DNA of 5,159 bases from Caryophanon sp036309765 (GTDB taxonomy: Bacteria > Bacillota > Bacilli > Bacillales_A > Planococcaceae). Made by a program: the position numbers and the translations under genes. Under the pieces are notes generated by a model, which did not search any database, had not been told where the DNA came from, and worked only from the letters and a program-made list of their open reading frames with translations. Positions 4,026-5,159 of this stretch are shown piece after piece (the first letter of the stretch is position 1; every line of letters starts with the position of its first letter). The DNA lies in the NCBI GenBank assembly GCA_036309765.1, contig JAXJTE010000165.1, positions 1-5,159 of the forward strand, given 5' to 3'.

Positions 4026-5159
4026 ATGTCGATTAACCGGAAAATATTAATGATGTTTGGTAGTATTTTAGTGCTTATGCTATTTGTAAGCGGCAATTTT
4101 ATGTATCAGTTAAAAACAATTGATAATGACTATACGAGAGTAATTGATGGGCTAGTACCACTAATGTCCGAAGCGTCTAACCTATCGACGACTGCTGTAC
4201 AAGGTGCGAGCTATGTACAGCACTATTTAGTCGGTGATGAGACAGCGAAGGCAGATTATAACCGTTTTGTCGAAGCAATCGATGAAACGATTACATACAT
4301 AGCAGCGAGCCGAGACAGTGTCATTGAAGCGGAAGTGCTGGAGGCTTTACAACAAACATACACAGCATATATTGAAGCGTTGAATGAAGCCGTTGCGTTA
4401 ATCGACAAGGATCAACCAACCGAAGCGGCACGTTTTTTACGTGAGCACGTAACACCGCTAGAAAAAGAAATGACAAACCATACAGCGGCGATTGAAAAGC
4501 AAGTGCAAGATATGTTTTATTATGCGAATGATTTTAACGGTAATATTACAGACGAAACGCTCGTGACAAGCAGTATTTTCGTTGCCGTACTCATCATACT
4601 AATCGTGATATGTACTTTATTTTTCCGTCGATTTGTCACGAAGCCAATCATTAGACTAAATGCGGCCGTTTCTGAAGTCGCAAAAGGGAAACTAAATGGC
4701 GAGCCCGTTCACATTACGACGAACGATGAACTGAAGCATTTAGCTGATGCTTTTGAACAAATGAAGCAATCGCTGCGCACAATGATTCAACAGCTTGCCG
4801 ACCATTCTGATGTCGTGGAAGAAATTGCCGATGAAATGAGCGGTGCGCTAACAGCATCGACAAACGAAAGCAAGCATGTCAGTGAGCAAATTCAGCACGT
4901 GCTAAAGCTTGCACAAAACAACGTGCAAGGAGCGCATAATAGTTCAGCGACATTAGAAGAAACGTCCAGTGGTGTACAACGCATTGCCGAGGCAACACAA
5001 AGTCTTCAGGAGATGGCTATTGATTCTGCCAAATGTGCGGTTACAGGAAAGGCTTCGCTTCATGACGTTTCGACAACGATGACACACATTACCACGCAAA
5101 CGTCTGAAACCGCCAAAAAAATGGACGTACTGTTCCAACAATCAGACCATATTACAAAC
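4026..5159 (+). CDS. Methyl-accepting chemotaxis protein, N-terminal 378 codons (cut by window edge)
   Basis: The frame stays open from the ATG at 4026 to the last base, so the 3' end lies outside the window. GAGGTG (4015-4020) is 5 nt before the start. The protein begins with SINRKI and a first membrane helix (about 7-27), then an extracellular, mostly helical sensor of about 150 residues (28-180) that resembles a four-helix-bundle MCP sensor. A second membrane helix follows (about 182-200, SSIFVAVLIILIVICTLFF), then positive RRF and a HAMP domain (about 201-255) with the typical TKPIIRL start and DELKHLADAFEQM. From 256 onward the long coiled coil of the signalling domain begins, with LEETSSGVQRIAEAT (310-324) typical of MCP adaptation regions. 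The conserved hairpin tip that contacts CheA and CheW is not reached. It would sense an extracytoplasmic signal and control CheA; the ligand is unknown. No other chemotaxis gene is in view. Confidence 0.93.
   Translation, partial: MSINRKILMMFGSILVLMLFVSGNFMYQLKTIDNDYTRVIDGLVPLMSEASNLSTTAVQGASYVQHYLVGDETAKADYNRFVEAIDETITYIAASRDSVIEAEVLEALQQTYTAYIEALNEAVALIDKDQPTEAARFLREHVTPLEKEMTNHTAAIEKQVQDMFYYANDFNGNITDETLVTSSIFVAVLIILIVICTLFFRRFVTKPIIRLNAAVSEVAKGKLNGEPVHITTNDELKHLADAFEQMKQSLRTMIQQLADHSDVVEEIADEMSGALTASTNESKHVSEQIQHVLKLAQNNVQGAHNSSATLEETSSGVQRIAEATQSLQEMAIDSAKCAVTGKASLHDVSTTMTHITTQTSETAKKMDVLFQQSDHITN

Overview
The window looks like chromosomal DNA from a low-GC Firmicute, most likely a Bacillales member of the Planococcaceae/Caryophanaceae type (Lysinibacillus or Solibacillus style). 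The reasons are AT-rich spacers, strong AGGAGG-type ribosome binding sites, U-tract intrinsic terminators, a YfiT/BstA-type DinB protein and a Bacillus-style chemoreceptor. The genus is inferred from style, not from a database match.

Layout from left to right. Positions 1-240 hold no convincing gene. They contain a perfect 46-bp palindrome at 6-51 and a probable terminator for the gene that follows. Positions 241-3742 are a run of minus-strand genes, read from right to left: a BstA/YfiT-like DinB protein (3742-3233), a TetR-family regulator (3159-2554), a classical short-chain dehydrogenase/reductase (2447-1662), a 25-codon small ORF with a strong ribosome binding site (1537-1460), a YcaC-like isochorismatase-superfamily hydrolase (1424-786) and a MarR-family regulator (672-241). 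Intrinsic terminators follow the BstA-like gene, the dehydrogenase gene, the hydrolase gene and probably the marR gene. The run is therefore a set of short, separately promoted units rather than one operon. The only likely co-transcribed pair is the small ORF with the hydrolase.

Positions 3743-4025 are a divergent intergenic region. It has an imperfect inverted repeat and an extended -10 promoter that drives a plus-strand methyl-accepting chemotaxis protein starting at 4026. That gene runs off the right edge with 378 codons in view.

Functionally, two ligand-responsive repressor families (MarR, TetR) sit among three small-molecule enzymes (thiol-transferase-like DinB protein, NAD-type dehydrogenase, cysteine hydrolase). 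This fits a small stress or xenobiotic-response neighbourhood, but the substrates and effectors cannot be read from sequence. No mobile element, CRISPR array, rRNA or tRNA was seen. I see no clear new multi-gene system. The most unusual items are the perfect palindrome, the small ORF whose ribosome binding site repeats that of the hydrolase, and the dyad between the tetR and dehydrogenase genes.
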